Shown piece after piece: positions 61,102 to 64,000 of a stretch of DNA of 64,000 bases. Origin of the DNA: Priestia megaterium (GTDB taxonomy: Bacteria; Bacillota; Bacilli; Bacillales; Bacillaceae_H); contig NZ_CP085447.1 in NCBI RefSeq assembly GCF_023824195.1, positions 39,395 to 103,394 on the forward strand, read 5' to 3'. A model generated the notes under the pieces. That model was not told the origin of the DNA, ran no database searches, and was given only the letters and a program-made list of their open reading frames with translations. The number at the start of each line of letters is the position of its first letter. Position 1 is the first letter of the stretch. Made by a program: the position numbers and the translations under genes.

Positions 61102-61955
61102 TGACAGCTGTTTTAGATGTGAAAAACTTAAAGAAAGAGTTGGATACTTTCAGCTTAGATAACGTGGACTTTTTATTAAAAGAAGGTTGCATAACTGGTT
61201 TTATCGGAATTAATGGTTCCGGAAAAACAACAACTATAAAAACTATACTTGGACTCTATCCAAGGGACGAAGGGAGCATTAAGTTTTTTGGCAAAGAAAT
61301 AGAAAAAAATGAGTGCATAGTAAAGAATCGTATCGGGGTAGTTTTAGATGAAGGCTATTTTTATGAAGACATGACATTGAAAGAAATGAAAAGTATTATT
61401 GCTCCTGCGTATACGAACTGGGATGAATCAGTTTTTTTAAAGTATATCAATCGATTTAATTTGAAATTAAACCAAAAAATTGCAACCTTATCGAAAGGTA
61501 TGCGAATGAAATTTGCCATTACTTTAGCTCTTTCTCATCATGCTGATTTATTGATAATGGATGAGCCAACAAGTGGTCTTGACCCATTAATTCGTAATGA
61601 GTTAATGGAGATACTTTTAGATTTCATGGAAGAGGATGGAAAGAGTGTATTCTTTTCTACTCATATAACTTCTGATTTAGATAAAGTAGCTGACATGCTT
61701 ATATTGATTGATAAAGGCAGAATCATATTCAACGAAAGTAAAGATGAACTACTGGATAGGCACGCTTTGGTAAAAGGAGATAATAGTTTAATCAATGAAC
61801 ATACAAGAAGATTATTTTTAAGTTTGCGTCAAACAGCAGTTGGCTTCGAAGGAATAACCGACAAATTAGACATAGTACGTGAACAAATGAGCGATTGTCT
61901 AATAGAGAGGCCTTCCATTGAAAATATAATGTTAGCCTATGTAAAGGAAGGATAA
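61101..61955 (+). CDS. ABC exporter ATPase (YtrB/BcrA-like)
   Basis: The 284-residue ATPase has Walker A GINGSGKTT, signature LSKGM and Walker B LLIMDEPTSGLD, with a C-terminal extension of about 80 residues. It pairs with the following ABC-2 permease in export, often of peptides or wall-active drugs. The TGATG overlap with the regulator stop sets the start at 61101. Confidence 0.88.
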   Translation: MTAVLDVKNLKKELDTFSLDNVDFLLKEGCITGFIGINGSGKTTTIKTILGLYPRDEGSIKFFGKEIEKNECIVKNRIGVVLDEGYFYEDMTLKEMKSIIAPAYTNWDESVFLKYINRFNLKLNQKIATLSKGMRMKFAITLALSHHADLLIMDEPTSGLDPLIRNELMEILLDFMEEDGKSVFFSTHITSDLDKVADMLILIDKGRIIFNESKDELLDRHALVKGDNSLINEHTRRLFLSLRQTAVGFEGITDKLDIVREQMSDCLIERPSIENIMLAYVKEG

Positions 61956-61957
61956 AA

Positions 61958-62608
61958 ATGTTATTTCATCTTGTCAAAAAGGATTTCATTCTAGCCAAAA
62001 AATATCTATTGTTTATGCTTATTTTTGCAGTTGTAGGGCCAGTATTTACTTATTCTAGGTTAGGATTTAGTAATGGAAGCTTTACAAGCTTTCTTATTAC
62101 TTCCTTATTTGTGGAATATATTTTATTTAATATGGTTTCGATGCAAGAGGATAAATGTAGGGGATCAGCACTTCTTTGTACAACCCCACATACTCGTAAT
62201 GGTGTCATTAAAGCAAAATATCTATTTGTCCTTGTGATTTTTATTGGGTGTTTCCTTTTATTTAACCTTGCTGCAGCAATTGGTTCTTCTACAGGGCTAG
62301 CAAGATTAAATATTTATAATATAGGAATAGCTCTTTTAATCATTTCTGTTTTTTTCGGAATATTAATACCTATTCAAACTAAATTTGGCTATGAAAAAAC
62401 AAAGTATATCTTTTTTATTTTGATATTTTTAACTCCATTTATACTACCTACTATTATTGAATGGTATCAATCGATGAATTTTAATATCAAATTTCACTTG
62501 CCACTACCTCAAACACTAATGGTTTGGATGCCTTTGGTAATATCTATTTTTATTCTCTTAATTTCAATGATTATATCAATCAAAATCTTTTCAAAGAAAA
62601 ACTTATAG
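61958..62608 (+). CDS. ABC-2 type permease
   Basis: The 216-residue protein has six membrane segments and the SMQEDKCRGSALLCTTPHTR stretch typical of the ABC-2 permeases of YtrA-regulated operons (PF13346). It starts two bases after the ATPase stop, with AAGGAG-like sequence in the gene before. It forms the channel of the exporter. Confidence 0.85.
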   Translation: MLFHLVKKDFILAKKYLLFMLIFAVVGPVFTYSRLGFSNGSFTSFLITSLFVEYILFNMVSMQEDKCRGSALLCTTPHTRNGVIKAKYLFVLVIFIGCFLLFNLAAAIGSSTGLARLNIYNIGIALLIISVFFGILIPIQTKFGYEKTKYIFFILIFLTPFILPTIIEWYQSMNFNIKFHLPLPQTLMVWMPLVISIFILLISMIISIKIFSKKNL

Positions 62609-62632
62609 CTTCTTATTTTGAGGTGAATATAA

Positions 62633-62704
62633 ATGAAAATAATAATATTTGTAATACTGTTTGCATTTTTAGTATTTGTAATTAAAAAAATTAGGGGTAA
62701 ATAG
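62633..62704 (+). CDS. 23-residue hydrophobic peptide
   Basis: ATG 62633 has GAGGTGA upstream and encodes MKIIIFVILFAFLVFVIKKI plus three residues, a single membrane helix with a basic end. It ends four bases before an IS remnant. It may be a small subunit of the exporter or the truncated start of a larger gene. Confidence 0.45.
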   Translation: MKIIIFVILFAFLVFVIKKIRGK

Positions 62705-62707
62705 AAA

Positions 62708-62812
62708 GGTTCTGGTGCAAAAACTTCAGGAAAATTGCAAGTCATCTCTAAAACTTAGACATACTGATACTAGTACTCTAAAAAAAGGTCGTGGTCAGTA
62801 TGGAAAAGGAAA
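62708..62812 (+). mobile_element. Diverged IS240-like remnant
   Basis: Begins with the same terminal repeat (GGTTCTGGTGCAAAAAC), then about 85 bases at roughly 80% identity to the copy 2 left end, up to ATGGAAAAG of the transposase, where it is cut. It is older than the three identical copies. Confidence 0.8.
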
Positions 62813-62832
62813 AGGAATAGGAGGAGATGAAA

Positions 62833-63186
62833 ATGGAACGAACTGCAAAGAGAGTTGTAGGGATATACAAATCTGAGCAAGAAGCCATTGTAGCTATAGA
62901 AGATCTTAAAAAACAAGGGTATGCTACACGTGACATCTCCATAATTGGGAGAGATAGTAGAGAGGTAGATATAGTAATGGAAGAAACAGATACCGAAGTT
63001 GTTGATGGAATTACAACAGGTGCCCTAACTGGTGGAGCTCTTGTTGAAATAGGTCTTTCTAAAGAGGAAGCTGAATACTATGGTAACTCGGTCAAAGAAG
63101 GCAATATCTTAGTGCTTGTTGATGAAAAGGAGCAGTTTGGTAAAAATAGAGAGCAAGAACCACCTCTATCCGGAAGAATTCTTTAA
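62833..63186 (+). CDS. YflT/general stress protein 17M-like, shortened
   Basis: The 117-residue protein begins with the YflT domain (KRVVGIYKSEQEAIVAIEDL, GYATRDISIIGRDSREVD). In relatives a long Gly/Ala-rich hydrophobic stretch follows; here it is only TTGALTGGALVEIGL before KEEAEYYGNSVKEGNILVLV. The expected membrane-like part seems deleted in frame. ATG 62833 is chosen over 62827 because AGGAGG is 8 bases upstream. Family members belong to the general stress response. Confidence 0.78.
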   Translation: MERTAKRVVGIYKSEQEAIVAIEDLKKQGYATRDISIIGRDSREVDIVMEETDTEVVDGITTGALTGGALVEIGLSKEEAEYYGNSVKEGNILVLVDEKEQFGKNREQEPPLSGRIL

Positions 63187-63256
63187 ATTTGAATAAAAAA
63201 GTTTATAAAAAGAGTTCTCTAATAGATGATAGGACTGCCCCAGAGAGTAAAACAAA

Positions 63257-63296
63257 TAAAAAAACTACTGGCATATTATGTCAGTAGTTTTTTTAG
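63257..63296 (+). terminator. Terminator
   Basis: AAAACTACTG pairs with CAGTAGTTTT around an ATATTAT-type loop, followed by Ts. Confidence 0.8.
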
Positions 63297-64000
63297 GTTA
63301 AATAGTACGTAGATAAGAGCCTTGCATTTTAGAATTTAAACACTTCATGAGTAGTTTGCTCCAGATGTGAAAACTTATTACTCTTATTAGAGGAAAATAC
63401 ATATTTTTGCTTATCATTATGTACCAACCTATCTTCTTCTTTCCTTTTAAGAAATTTTAATATTAATAATAACTACATAGAAAACTTCTAAATATTTAAT
63501 GTCATTATGTTCTTGATAACATATATTTAATCTAAAATACAAAATTGCTGTATTTTATATATAGAAGTAAATTGATAAACTAACTTATAAAAATAATAGT
63601 TTTACCATTTACTCTACCTGACGACAAATATGGGCTTTTTCTACAACATAAGTAATAGTTAACGCTATTTTTAATAAAATGTTTTATTATTTACTCTTAT
63701 GAGTAATGTAACAATAAATATTATCTGAATTTAAGAGTAAAAAGTATTAATGATTTGTTCAACAATATATTTTAAAATTATCTAACGTTTATTATTTTTA
63801 TTTTGATGTTCGTTTTGATAGGAATGTGTACCTTAAAACACACAAGTAGAATTTATCTTTAACTCTTTTACTCAATAATTCCTTTGTAATTTAATTTTCT
63901 CAAAGTTTAAAACAAGTTAACTAAAAAAGGTTAAATTATCCATATTTATCTTGTATACTAAAAATTAACCAATACACAATAAGAAGGAGGAAGAAATCCT
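63297..64000. other. Non-coding AT-rich end of the window
   Basis: No gene is seen. 63608-63629 carries the inverted copy of the repeat at 48971-48992. AAGGAGGA at 63983-63991 is a strong ribosome binding site for a gene starting just beyond the window. Confidence 0.5.

Overview
The window is about 64 kb of AT-rich, low-GC Gram-positive DNA that looks like accessory DNA of the Bacillus cereus/thuringiensis group, probably a large plasmid or a plasmid-like island. Pointers are three full 861-bp IS240-like (IS6 family) elements plus a remnant, two AbrB-type regulators, a Spo0E-like phosphatase, a GerB-type germination permease, a LexA-controlled UvrX/YolD pair, a Bce-type sensing and detoxification module, and an FtsK-like plus replication-relaxation gene pair. 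No rRNA, tRNA, CRISPR array or complete replication initiator was recognised. All identities come from reading motifs, not from a database search.

Layout. 1-8.5 kb: XRE regulator, broken SMI1/KNR4 gene, serine hydrolase, Spo0E-like gene, mobilisation-like operon on the minus strand (small membrane protein, FtsK-like ATPase, replication-relaxation protein), a GlsB/YeaQ stress membrane protein, and an M50-like protein with an altered metal motif. 8.4-13.7 kb: ribbon-helix-helix regulator without a normal start codon, L,D-transpeptidase, AbrB, SMI1/KNR4 protein, second methionine aminopeptidase, and two YolD gene remnants. 13.7-18.2 kb: a complete Bce-like two-component system and ABC transporter. 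18.4-28.8 kb: Rpn nuclease, UvrX/YolD SOS operon, IS copy 1, DinB-fold protein, MerR/EamA pair, acetyltransferase, racemase, GrpB, and a secreted protein. 28.9-37.6 kb: MFS pseudogene, penicillin-binding lipoprotein with S-layer-like tail, two 229-bp direct repeats enclosing a D-peptidase-like hydrolase and an erythromycin-esterase-like protein, then a sensor protein and a fused histidine kinase/response regulator.

38-44.4 kb is a beta-lactam response locus. A MecA-like penicillin-binding protein and a class A beta-lactamase form one operon behind a promoter that carries two BlaI-type operators. A PBP remnant with the catalytic domain deleted, blaI and blaR1 follow. The PBP start is shifted out of frame by one base in an A9 tract. 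45.5-54.7 kb is a restriction/defence island: a small nuclease plus degenerate methyltransferase fusion, a DUF262/HNH GmrSD-like protein, an AbrB regulator, and a 1562-residue LlaGI-like type ISP restriction-modification enzyme.

55.4-63.2 kb is a mosaic built by IS240-like elements. They truncate a zinc-ribbon repeat gene, an NhaC antiporter gene and an efflux transporter gene, and flank an orphan GerB permease. Then come a lipoprotein-like gene that has lost its lipobox cysteine, a GntR/ABC exporter operon, an IS remnant and a shortened YflT-like stress protein. The last 700 bases are non-coding except for a ribosome binding site at the window edge. Small indels and nonsense changes in several genes indicate ongoing gene decay, or in part homopolymer sequencing error.
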